A stretch of DNA of 64,000 nt from assembly GCA_025766275.1 (NCBI GenBank), contig JAFKAC010000016.1:868001-932000 (forward strand), read 5' to 3'. Of this stretch, positions 24,333 through 34,940 are shown piece by piece (within the stretch, counting starts at the first letter, position 1; the number at the start of each line of letters is the position of its first letter). A program made the position numbers and the translations under genes. This DNA comes from Lactarius indigo (taxonomy: Eukaryota > Basidiomycota > Agaricomycetes > Russulales > Russulaceae). The notes beneath the pieces are model-generated. The model saw only the letters and a list, made by a program, of their open reading frames with translations. It had not been told where the DNA came from and ran no database searches.

Positions 24333-24980
24333 AGGTTCGTCGCTTCCTTCTGCCTTCTGCTTTCATATTTATCACTGACAACGTCGATGTCAAGGCATTC
24401 GCGAGACATTCTCGCATCGTATTTTCCTCTACGACCGCTCCCAGCTCTCCCATCCCCCACACTCCTTGTCTTCTGCAACTCGTTCTCGTTTCTTGGCGTT
24501 CTGTCATGTATTCGTTGGGCTGATGGCGCAGACAGGTGCTTTGATCGTCAAACGGCTATTCAGGTCCGTCTCTCGTCCGTCTCGTCTTTTTCACACTCAT
24601 AACTAACGACGTCCTGCAGCCTTGGCCTTGGCGAGCCATCTCGCAATCTGTTCGCGTGATTTCTTCCCCTTCCACTCTGCCCCATCTCTTTTCTCCGTCT
24701 GTGAACTTGTGCTTGTTTTCTTGACTCCCCGTTCTGTGCTCGCTGTTCGTTGGTGCAAGCCCGTGTTTTCGAAGGTTGGAATTGCTGTTCAAGTTCGTGT
24801 TCTTTCTCCCCTCTCGCTCTTTCATACCGATGACTGACGACCTCGACGTCTAGCGCTTCGCCCAACCCGCGCGTTTTATTTGTCGCCTCGACTTCGTCGT
24901 CATTCTCTCGTTGGTGTCGGACGGACGCTTGGACCGGTGAATCACTGCCTTGGTTCGTTTCTCTTCCCTATGTCGTTCTT
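24333..24980. repeat. Degenerate repeated stretch in TE1 cargo
   Basis: About 650 bases with no supported gene. Phrases such as TTTCATA...ACTGAC(A/G)ACGTCGATGTC / GACCTCGACGTC and GTTCGTTGG recur near 24365, 24595 and 24830, suggesting a degraded repeat of roughly 230 bases. Seen by eye only. Confidence 0.3.
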
Positions 24981-25995
24981 TCATCTTCGTTGACTTCTCC
25001 ATTGCCCTCAACAATCTTGATCTTAATGACCCAGGGTCGACAACTAGAGCCGACCAACCCGCAAAGAACTTCCGTCATGTTGCTGCTCAAGATGCGTCTT
25101 ACCTGATGTATATCGGTTCGTCACTCGTCACTTCGCTGATACGCTACTCTGGTTCTGAATTACTAATTGGTATTGTCCATGTCCACACAGGCGTGGGCTT
25201 GTTCGTTTCTACGTACACCTACATGTGTATCTGGGTCTATACCGCTGAGGTCGCCGCTAAGCAAATTCGGCGAACGCTATCTCAAAGCAGTCCTCCGCCA
25301 GGATATTGCCTTCTTTGATAAAGTTGGCGCTGGTGAGATCACCACCCGCATTCAGACCGACACCCGTTCGTGTTTCCTCTCGTTTTGTCCAAACACGTCG
25401 CTGAGGGTGGTACCCTTGCAGAAGAAGCTGTGTCCACGATCCGCACTGCTCAAGCTTTTGGCACCCAAAGTGCGCTCGCATCCTTATACGATATTCCTGT
25501 CCATAAGGCCCTCTCTGGATGGCCGGGCAGCGATCTGCCATGGCATCGGTCTCTCCAGCTTTTTCTTTGCCATCTATGCCACTTACGCTCTCGGTCAGTT
25601 TTTCGCCCTCCCTTTCTTTCTCTTATAATCCAACCGCGTGTTATTGACTTGCACACCGCATATACTAGCGTTCAGTTTTGGCACTACGCTCATCAACCAA
25701 GGTCATGCCGACACTGGCCTGATCATCAACGTCATCTTGGCAGTTCTTATCGGTTCCTTTTCCCTCGCTCTTATGGCTCCCGACGCGCAGGGTATGAGTT
25801 ACTTTTCTCTGCCTTGATTAATTATTGCTAATTCATGGACTTGTAGCTATAACCCAGGGCTGTCGTGCCGCACCCAAAATATTTGGTACCATTGAACGCA
25901 TACCCGCCATCGATTCGGCTAGTGAAGACGGCCTTAGACCAAGTCAAGTCACCTTTGACGTTTCCGTGTTTCAGCTTCCTCTGACCCGGCGTCCT
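24981..25995 (+). pseudogene. Captured ABC transporter gene, transmembrane-domain exons
   Basis: Resumption of the ABC gene: FVDFSIALNNLDLNDPG and FRHVAAQDASYLMYIG; then, with intron-like gaps and frame changes, GVGLFVSTYTYMCIWVYTAE and YLKAVLRQDIAFFDKVGAGE; then HVAEGGTLAEEAVSTIRTAQ with AFGTQ, GLSSFFFAIYATYAL, FGTTLINQGHADTGLIIN, and FGTIERIPAIDSASEDGL. These are hallmark segments of the first ABC transmembrane domain of MDR-type exporters. The nucleotide-binding domain (Walker A) is missing because homology ends near 25995. Internal segments are also missing (after TRIQTDT), so this is a non-functional partial copy within TE1. Confidence 0.7.
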
Positions 25996-27112
25996 CACAG
26001 GTTCCCCTGGACTGGTTTTTCCCTGAGTATAGTACAGACCGTGGCGGCCGGGATGTCGACATGGGCGCCGAAAACTGGGCACGATCAAACGTATATCCAC
26101 AGTGCGCCTACCTTTTTTTTTATTTGATTTCCGTGCCTCAACAAGCCTAGTGTGCCAGTGGTATCACGCAAGTCACCAAGAGATACACAATCTCACAGAA
26201 GGGACACAGGTATCGTACTACCGATGTGGCCACGTGCACCACCGACGACAACAATAGGGGGCAAACTGCCAATGCTAGGTGCGCCCACGACAACTATTAC
26301 CTCGCCCTCCCCTCCTGCTGCCACCAGGTTAGCATGTCATACTGTAGAATTGGCGGACGATGTGGTCCGCACATCCAACGTTGGGTGCTTCAGCACCAAC
26401 GTCAACCAACGTCGCTCTGCTGGATCCTCAACAACTAGACATTAATGGATGTATTATAACCTTCCCCGACGGTATGTGCATGTGTCAACCCTCCCATTCT
26501 CTAAGTTGCGAAGTACTTACTGTCCTCCGTCACTCTCTTAGCTCCAGGATCTCCTTGGAATACCTTCAAGAATTCATATACTACGCATACACATTCTACA
26601 CTTCCCTTACCTCCCATGAGACACGAGAGCTACAACACGACCAACTGCCTGATACACAACCCAGGGGTCATTGTGATGGCCGTTCCCAGCACAGGCTCAA
26701 TGCCTCGTCGTCATATCACAACGTCACAAACCCCTTATGGACTGATGCACAGCAGAGTGGTAGATTCGTTTCATGTAAGCTCCCCGTCCCACCAATCTGC
26801 CATTTATTAGATCAATACTTTCTTGATGGTCCCCTTGTTACGCTACAGGACTTGGCCATACGCTAACTATTGCATCCCTGCCCTCAGTCTTCGTGTTTCA
26901 TGTGGTGGACTATACCTTAATAGGACCTATCTATCATTCCGCCATGTTTCCATTGCCGGAACCGTCCAATTTGGACTCCATTGCCACGGTTTTGGGGCTC
27001 CTAGGTAGGACTTATAGATATATTTGACCCGTCTTGCCTACTCAGTCTTTTCCCCTTAGCCTGTCTTTCACGTTCCCTTGTCCTTCTCTCCTGCGCATAC
27101 CGTGTCACATCA
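25996..27112. other. TE1 interior with no recognised gene
   Basis: About 1.1 kb. It contains several plus-strand ORFs of 60-168 codons, rich in Thr, Ser, His and Pro, without recognisable motifs. Intron-like GT/AG signals occur, but no coherent product can be assembled. The last ~100 bases are the leader of the accessory gene. Confidence 0.4.
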
Positions 27113-29504
27113 ATGCCAACCACCCGTCGAACCCGAAGTGTCACAACAAAGTCTGTACCTGACACCACTACCAACAGCGGCAACACCCTTACTCCCACAA
27201 GTGACGAGCACCCTTCAACTAAGGGGCCAGGTAAGTGAGGCCAAAAGCCCACTGTTGCCAGCGCTCATCATTCTTCAGATGTCGACGTTGACAAAGGTCT
27301 CGGCACAGTGGTGGCTAACAAAAAGGCTACTGGACGTCCGGGAAAAGTAAGACAAGGTGTGGGTTTTGGCTACGATGACAGTCAAACCGCTGACAATAGA
27401 GTAGCCCCGAAAGGAGAAAGACGAAGCGCACAAGTAAAGGCCGCTGTGGCTACTCGCACACTTCCAAGTCGACCAGGCCGTAACGTTCACCCTGCAGGTC
27501 AGCCAAAACCCCGACGCAGCAAGGAACAGATTGAGGCCGACCGTCAAGCTGGGGCGAAGGCCCTCAAGGAGAAGCTGCACGAGGTCCAGATGGCAAAGGA
27601 ACACCTCACGCAGTTGAATTTAATGGAAGAACACGAGGAGGACGACCTGCCCATATTACACCCGCAACGCTTATCTACCGCAATTCGTAAGCGGCGCCAC
27701 ATTGATGTAGAGAGTGACGATGAGTGCTTCGACTTGAGGGAGGCTGACAATGGCTTCAACTCTGACGACTCTTCGTCCGAATCCGACAAGGCCACCAAAA
27801 CACAAAAGAAGGCCAGTGTTTAACGTCATATATAGATCTGTCGGTTCGTCACTCATACTGCCAACAGTCTCAGGGTAACAAACGTGTCAAGGGTGTGGCC
27901 CGTCAAGAACTTATAACAAGGATGGAAGACTTACGTGGCGCTGAACACACTGAGAAGACCCATTCAAAGCACGATATTGGAAAGTGAGACGTGCACAATC
28001 ACTGCACCTTTGCATAACTCTGACCCATTGTGAAACAAGCAGGTTCACGGCACAAGACCTTCGTCGCAAGAAATACGCGAACTCTGGTCTTCGACTGCAA
28101 GCTCTCGCTGTACCAAACCCTGTTCCCATTCCCACTCTGGTCCAGCAGCCAGGTGTCACTGACCCGTTTGAGCTTGGGGGCCTTGGTGACAGTGACCTCG
28201 AAGAAACGTGCCCAGTGGTTGCGGAAATTCAATCTCTGGTCTCGGACAAGCCACCTCGCGTGAATGAGGTATTCCTTGCATGTCATCTCATCAGAATTCT
28301 CATGATTCTTATTTTACCAGCTTGTGAAGATCGGAATGAAAGCAGACATCCGCCCAGGTAGATTGCAAGCCACACGGAAAGTGAGTCAATATATTTTTTT
28401 ACTTGGTTGTTCCGACTCATTTGACCCCAAACGTATCAACTAGATACCCAAATCAAAAGCAACGAAAGCAACAGTCAAGAAGGACGCATCATATAAGCAA
28501 CACGAACCCAGCAAGTCCCTTACCGAGGCACATACCGACATCACTCGTCAGTGCCTCGACGATTCACGTTGGACTCGCATCTTTCTTCCAACACTGTCCC
28601 ATGCTCTTTATATTTCTGACCACCCATTTACTGATTGGGTGCGGGAGTCCGGTGCCCTTGTTGAGGCTGTGCAGGTTGTGTTTGACCTCTCATTCACAAA
28701 TATTTCATACACGCTGAGCCCGCAAGATGGCATCGTTAAGGCGGTATGTCACATGATCCTTGTGCGGTTGACTAACTAATGTTTCCTGATAGGCCTATGA
28801 CCGAATGAAGACTCGAAGGTCGAAGCTCGCAAGTGATGTCCTTCTGCTAGTGAAGACATTTTTCGAGCGTGCTGAGTTCAAGGACCAACCAGACAAGATC
28901 AGGGATTATGTCCACTGGGCGTTGCGGTCAGGTGGACCAGCTTACTACGAAAACCCTGTCCCAAAGTCCAGCAAGCTTCGGAAGGATGACCCAAACTACA
29001 AGGTGAGTTTATTTTTGCTGTTGGAGATTGTTGCTCATGCTCATGACGCATGTTAGAAACCCGATGGGTTTTTGCGCTCACAGTTCATCCTCCCAGTTGC
29101 CGAGACATACTTAAGCTTTGCATCAAGGTCAGTTCTCCGTCCATCTCTTGGACCAAAGAGCCCGCCAAAAGGGCTTTATGTGATGATTTTAACCGCGGTG
29201 TGTTGGCATCACTATTTGCAGCAACTCATCCCAGGCCCATTATCTGACAAGTTTACAGGTTGAGCGTGCGATGAGAGCCCACTTGACAGGTGGATTCAAC
29301 GCACCTGGTGATTTCAATCACCGAACCACCTGGAACTCGATGAAAGACTTTGATAGGATCCTCAGCCAAGTCAGCGAGTCTCGCTGGGCACAAGCTCTGA
29401 ATTTTGTGGCCTATGATGAAGAGAATCGTGTTGATGAATCGCTATTGTCAGCATATCGTGCTGACTTTTATCTTTCATCTAGCCCTACAAAGTCTCGGAA
29501 TTAG
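27113..29504 (+). CDS. TE1 accessory protein, uncharacterised
   Basis: Multi-exon plus-strand gene. It begins MPTTRRTRSVTTKSVPD (27113), with a GTAAGT...TTCTTCAG intron in phase. Next is a basic/charged region (KPRRSKEQIEADRQAG, KALKEKLHEVQMAKEHL) and an acidic Ser-rich stretch up to 27820. Further exons carry TRQCLDDSRWTRIFLPTLSH and FTDWVRESGALVEAVQVVFD; RSKLASDVLLLVKTFFERA and IRDYVHWALRSGGPAYYE; then KPDGFLRSQFILPVAETYLS, PPKGLYVMILTAVERAMRAH, and LTGGFNAPGDFNHRTTW to the stop at 29504. One donor (GTTTAA near 27820) is non-standard. The family recurs in basidiomycetes beside such transposons as far as I recall, but I cannot name its function; a DNA-binding helper role is a guess. It may be intact. 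Confidence 0.55.
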
Positions 29505-29772
29505 CACTTATTGCCCATTGTTTGACCTCTAATCATAGTATTTTGTCGTGGCTTTTAATCCTAGCTATTCTCTACTCTATCTTATACTACTTAAGAACAC
29601 ATTTAGACATATAGTACAGTTTTCGAGTTATTGTAGTTTCCTCTAGTTTTCCGGGTTTTTTCCCCCGTCGCTACCTTAGGTTTTCGTAAAAATCGACTCA
29701 GGTCACCAAGTCTCTGAATGAGTATGGTTTTTATTGTTTTTAACAGTTTTTGATGGTTTTTCGGGTTGCGAA

Positions 29773-29805
29773 ACCGGCGAAAACTTTTCTGTCAAATTGC
29801 TGATG
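29773..29805 (-). repeat. TE1 right terminal inverted repeat
   Basis: Complement of the left end: ...TGTCAAATTGCTGATG, preceded by AAACTTTTC. Followed by the TA duplication at 29806-29807. Confidence 0.75.
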
Positions 29806-30071
29806 TAATAACGAAATATGTCGAGAAGCAGATTGTCTGACAGCTCCGCGATCGTGACTTGTTGAGAAAATGAAAAAGTTAGCTAGAGGCGCAGGTATTG
29901 GCAGGAGGTGTACCTATTCCAGGGGATCTACTTGGTGTGGTAATGGGTTGAGCAGGTGATACGCTTGGTGATACGTCTCGGCCGCGGGTATGTCTATTGA
30001 GATATCTGCGAAAATAGTTGTCATGCCGAGTGGAAGGGAAAACATTTGATTACGTACTTTAGAAAGTGCAT
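29806..30071 (-). pseudogene. Dual F-box gene copy 3, 5' exons (separated by TE1)
   Basis: Exon 1 30071-30058 (MHFLK-type), exon 2 30005-29914, and the first 50 bases of exon 3 from 29857, which begins VTIAELSDNLLLDIFRYY and is cut by TE1 at 29808. Intron 1 is GTACGT...CGCAG. Intron 2 is GTACAC...CTAAC...CAAG. Both are in phase with the downstream part at 16312-19346. Confidence 0.75.
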
Positions 30072-30284
30072 GAGGGGAAAACGAACGGAGCAGCTGTTGC
30101 TGGCTTATTATTATTGTTGAACACGAAGGAACATAAAATTATCCCACGCATCAGTCAGCTCAAGCTTTGCAATTTGCACGCTGCATCACGCTGCATACAC
30201 GCGGCAGCGAGACGCCCAATGCAGAACACACAGCCTTGCCACAACAAATGCAAATCCGCAATTGTCTTCCTTACGCGCTTTTTT

Positions 30285-31445
30285 TTGGGAAGAGATGGTT
30301 ACTTCCTGTCTCGACGTCAACCTCGAAGAACGTACTTGCGCCATCGGAATGTGGAGCACAATCCTGTATTCTAATGACCCACCTCATCCTTGAGTTCTCT
30401 GCCAAGCCGGGTGTATTGCTCTTTATGGCCATGTGCAGCATTCCACCCAAGTTTTGATCCGCAACCTCCGCAACTTGTCCTGCCAAAGCAGATCCTGACT
30501 CAAACCCGCCATGCTGGATTATCTTTCCTCTTACACCTTTCCATTTTCTTGTAACAACAAGACTCGGAATCGCCAGTCACTTACCTTTGACTCCACCCCG
30601 TCTTACCTTTCCCTGAATATCACCGACGCCTTTGAGCTACCCTTGGCCAATGCCTAAAATTCCATCAAACTCGAAGTCGACAACGCTCTCCCCCGCCCTG
30701 CAACTCTGCTCCTGCGCTTGGGCTTGCACCGGCTCACGTGGAATACATCCTAAAACCAGAAATTTCCGCAGATTCCCTTCTGTCCTGCCTACCGAGCACC
30801 GACCTCAGGCTTCCCAGAAACGCTGCCGGCGTTGCTTCCGGCTCTCGAACCAGATATTGGCTGCCTCGGACGGGCTCTCCCTTGTCAGTGGCGACATCTG
30901 AGCTGGCGCCGAATATGCCATTTGTACGTCAACGGCCCACAATTACGCCTCCGGTCCTTGCAGACAGCCGCGTCATAAGTAAGTCGTGCGACTTATAGAG
31001 TGACATTACCACTATGACCAACATCACGGCCGACAATAGCGTTGCACGGCGACGGTAGCAATTCGGCTCAGAGCCGGTATCATTGTGCTTGCAACAGTGG
31101 GTGAGTCCAGTCTCGCTCATAGGAAGAGGCTTCTGAAGAGCTTACGCAACGGCTGCGGCGGAGGCAGTGTCTGTTTCGATGCACAGAAACCCGCGCTCTG
31201 GATCACTCCAGATCCTTTCAGTAGAAGCAATGACGGCAGCAAAGCAATGGCTTCAGCCGCACATTACTGTGGCATACCACGCTATCCAGCTTCGGGATTG
31301 GGGAGTGATCGGGGTCGTTGGTTTTCAACCTCGGACTGGCTTCTCACGTGGTGGCAGGATGTTAAACGGGACCACCATGACGCAGCTCGCTGATAATTTT
31401 GCTGTAATGTGGGCTACTGGTAGTAGTTGTTAGGCGGCACAAAGG
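30285..31445 (+). pseudogene. Decayed VTS1-like copy P3
   Basis: Third P block: GGGAAGAGATGGTTACTTCC exon match at 30288, then the same series of degraded segments to GGTTTTCAACCTCGGACTGG and ATGACGCAGCTCGCTG at 31375, the decayed counterpart of the segment before MAQL in the S copies. No open VTS1 frame. Confidence 0.55.
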
Positions 31446-32093
31446 AGGTAGTCGTCGTTGGTTTAGACAACTGGAACAAATTGTCCATGTTGATCTCATG
31501 ATTACTGTTTTTGAGTCCAGCCTCAGCTAGTAGTTTTTCGCAGAGCCAGATGCAAGATAAGTTTTTCCAGGATAGATCTCCAGTCCCGTGTGGTCGACGA
31601 GCACGATATCGTCCAGAACTTGCCACACCAGCTCAATTCAATCAGGATTCAGGTGAACAGGTTTGGGGACAGATTGAATTGTAAGCCAGCTTACCGAATA
31701 TACACAATAAGGTGACATGGTCGGTGGATTGAAAACGCACATTAAATTGCGTTGGAGCTAATGTGTGCATTACCAGTGATGTTGAATGTGAGCCAGTCGC
31801 AGCGCGCGGCGAGCAGGAAGATGATGCTGAGCTCATCCACAGGGTGACATGTGACAGGAGAACGCGGCCGTGCCGCAGCCGTCAACTGATGGACTTTAGT
31901 TATGGTGGGGAGCCGAGAGGGTCGCGAGCTACATAGTACGTGGGTTTCCTCTTTGCCTTTCCAATGATGTCTTGGCTTCCAACTCCTATCCATTTTCGAG
32001 CGGCCTGAGGACCGCTCGAGGCGGAATCTGCGGTCTGGAATTAATTTCCCACGTATGAGCATCACACGAACCACCGCCAACGCACCACGCAAG
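31446..32093 (+). other. Q3 relic and upstream region of VTS1-like copy S3
   Basis: 31500-31650 holds a short VTS1 scrap (CGCAGAGCCAGATGCAAGAT, decayed SQMEAK segment). 31660-32093 is the non-coding upstream region, diverged from the S1/S2 versions but ending in the same CACGAACC(A/G)CCGCCAACGC track before the ATG. Confidence 0.4.
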
Positions 32094-34219
32094 ATGTCCT
32101 CGCTCAGGCTTCCCTCGAGCTCAGCTGAATCTCCCCATTCGAATGCCTGGTCACGGGTCTACACCCCGCTGGTCCTTGTCATTGTACAATCCCCATCAGA
32201 CGTCGACCTCCCTTATCGCACGGCCACCCCGTGAGAAGCATAGACACAGCCTGAAACCTCCCACTAGCCCAAGTCCTGGCCACTCCGACACCTCATGCAA
32301 GGCCAGAACGGCAAGAACTCCAGCGCACGCTCGTTCACTGCCCCCGCCGCCCATCGGCCGCCGCTGCGCAGGACTTCACTCCCGCTTCGCCACGCTCTGG
32401 AGGCGGCCGCGCTAACGGACACTCGACCAACGGGCTTCTAGGCAGCGCCACGTGAGCTTTCTCTCCCACACAATCCGATTTCTTTCTACACCCCATATCA
32501 ATTCATTCTTTCTCGACCTGCCTTTCTTACTGCCTTGCTGACTCTTCCCAGCGGATACTACCAACCAATTGTATGAGAACTTTCATCATTACGACGTCAC
32601 GTTGGTGAGCATTATTTTTTTGATCTTCGTCATGATCGCTGCTACCGCAGTCATCTGACGTATTCAGTTGCCCTGCAAATCGGGTTCTTTAGATGACTAC
32701 TACCTTTCTCAACGTCGATTGTAAGGAGGAACTCAGTGTCATCGAGCAATGTGAGCAACCCTTTCTTCTCGCCCGATGATCTCACCTGATCGCATCTTAT
32801 GATTCGAGGTTCCCTCCAAAGTAGAGCGCACAGCCATCCTTTACAGTCTCTCACGACGTTCTGCTCAAGTGAAAATCCGCTTCTTCGTCACCGTCCTACA
32901 ACAAATGACTAGGGCCGATGCCATAAATGCTCTTCTGAGCTCGGTCGTCGGCGGTTCCATACAGAGCCGGATGCGAGCCAAGCTTGCCAAAATGAAAATT
33001 AAGTCACTGGGACTCATTTCTACCATATCCGGTTCCCTTGCTACCCGCACCTTCAATACCAGCGCCGACCCTAACCGGCAATCACTTGCCTTCGACTCTA
33101 TTCATCCTCTTTCCTATCTCCGGAGACGACCTTTACCGCTGGCAACCAGACCGACGCAGCCGCCATGCTCGCCCAATAGCGTACCAGACACAATGCTGCC
33201 GGCAATGCGGCCCATCCCGTTTCTGCGCCGGCACTCACCTCGAGCGCAGGAGAGTGCGGCACTTGGGTCGGCATCCTCAGCCAGGTCGTAGAATGGGACA
33301 ACTCCCTCACGCAAGAGAGATCTATCGAGCCCAAGTCGTCCCGCAGACCGAACTTTTTCGGCCTCTCCCCTGGCTCCACTTTCCGCTCTCCACGCCCCGA
33401 TAGCGGTGCCGCTACCGGCGGTCTCGACGGGCTCGTCGGTAATAGCTAGGCGAAGGTAGTGGGCACGACGCTACACCCTATATTCCCGAAGATATCTTCC
33501 GTCAGCAATAGGAATCAGCCGCCGCAAAGTTGAACGACGATGGCAACCTTATCCAGGGTCACCATGTGCCTAGTGTTGGCCATGTCCGAAGTGGCTTCTC
33601 GAGCGGCCCCCGCAATGCGATAGCGCGGCCTGGTGCGCAAGATGGGCCGAGGCGGGTTCAACTCCGTACTTGGCTCGCTCGCGCTGGACACGATGCTGAA
33701 TGCGTTCAATATGGCGCAACTCGCGCAGCTGAACAGGATAAACCCGTCCTGTGTGAAGACAACTATACTCGGCACGGCCAGCCTGAGCGCGATGGCACCG
33801 CGCCCAAGGCGCAGATCGCCCCTGCTGGAGGGTGATTCTGGCAGCCTAAGCCCGGCGTCGATGCGGGCCTCGGCACGTTCAGTGCGCTGCAGGGCGATAT
33901 CGCTGGTAATGGCTTACGTGGCGGCTCCGGGCCGTACGGAGGGCGTTCGCCCATTCTGGGTGGCGGAAGTGCCATCGGCAAAGGCGGATCCGCAGGGAAT
34001 GGTGAGGCGAAGAAGGACGAAGAAGATTTCGTACCGGCTGTGTCAAACGACATGGCTGGGTGGCTGCGCACGCTCCGGCTGCACAAGTACACGCCGAACG
34101 TTGAGGGCATGACGCAGGGGGAGATGGTGGTACTTGGGGCGCAGGGCGTCTGGCAGACCGGTATCGGCGGCACCGGGCTCATTTCGACTGGCAGTGGTAG
34201 TGGGCTGTCCTCCGCATGA
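32094..34219 (+). pseudogene. VTS1-like copy S3, strongly decayed
   Basis: Starts MSSLRLPSSSAESPH and hits a stop after about 45 codons. Exon remnants at 32550-32610 (YENFHHYDVT) and 32695-32750 (TTTFLNVDCKEEL). The exon at 32870-33290 is best preserved ([33 protein letters not shown]). The SAM region at 34037-34130 reads MAGWLRTLRLHKYTPNVEGM but then loses about 25 residues of the domain and jumps to the tail. Multiple frameshifts. Convergent with F-box copy 4. Confidence 0.65.
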
Positions 34220-34940
34220 TAGCGCCTCTCGAAATACAGGCTTTTTGTTGTTGTTACCAGCTAACAAGCAGCATGACGCCCCCTCCTCTTTCCCTTTATG
34301 TCCGCCTTTCTACTAGTAGCGTCTCAGGACTTGTGACTTATCTATTTTTTTCGCGAAATATGTCGGGATTGTCCTTTTTTCTTTTTCGTATGGGTGGTGA
34401 TGAGAACTTTCCATGGTTCATCCGAACCTCGAGGAATTGTCGTTCATAAGCATAAGGTGCACAGTATTTGTATCTTTAGCGTCAAGTCTCCATTTCTTCG
34501 CCATCTTTCTTTCTTTTGGAAATCTTTGAAGTTTGTACATTACAAATATGTATTTTACACCTCGCCTCTGACCGGAACTGTTCCGTTTTCTTCGCGAGAG
34601 AGTCACCTGCGGTACGACATGTTTCCAGCTCCATGGCGGCGCAACGCGCGCAGCCCCGAATCAGGATCCGAGTTGGTCCTTGTCGCGCGTGATAAAGGTT
34701 AGAGTTCGGATGTGCCATGTGCATGATTTGTGATTACCCAATATCGCTACCTCGTACATACAATACACAAAGACAGAATTGTCTGCGTACTCCGCATCGT
34801 CGCCCCGAAGAAATAAACAAAATAAACGGACAAAATGAAAAGAAATTGCTGTCCGTAGCTAGGCCATCACGTGTCTTAGGGAGAACGGGGCGAGTAGCGG
34901 CGAAGGTGCAAGAGGTTCGATGAAGAGGGACGGAGTATCG
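34220..34940. other. Convergent intergenic region after S3
   Basis: Conserved 3' flank as after S1 and S2 (GACCGGAACTGTTCCG in place of GACCAAAACTG), A-rich run near 34810-34850. No gene. Confidence 0.45.

Larger units (their letters stand above)
19347..29805. mobile_element. TE1: Plavaka-type DNA transposon carrying host gene fragments
   Basis: 10,459 bases inserted in F-box copy 3. Ends are inverted: CATCAGCAATTTGACA at 19347 and its complement ending at 29805, continuing with few mismatches for about 27-33 bases. The flanks carry a TA duplication (19345-19346, 29806-29807); removing one TA restores the host reading frame. Contents left to right: transposase (minus), G-alpha fragment, ABC transporter fragments with a nested GDSG fragment, an unidentified stretch, and an accessory gene (plus). 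Plavaka transposases belong with the KDZ/CMC-type DNA transposons described from basidiomycetes. The cargo is not part of a standard element. Confidence 0.8.
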
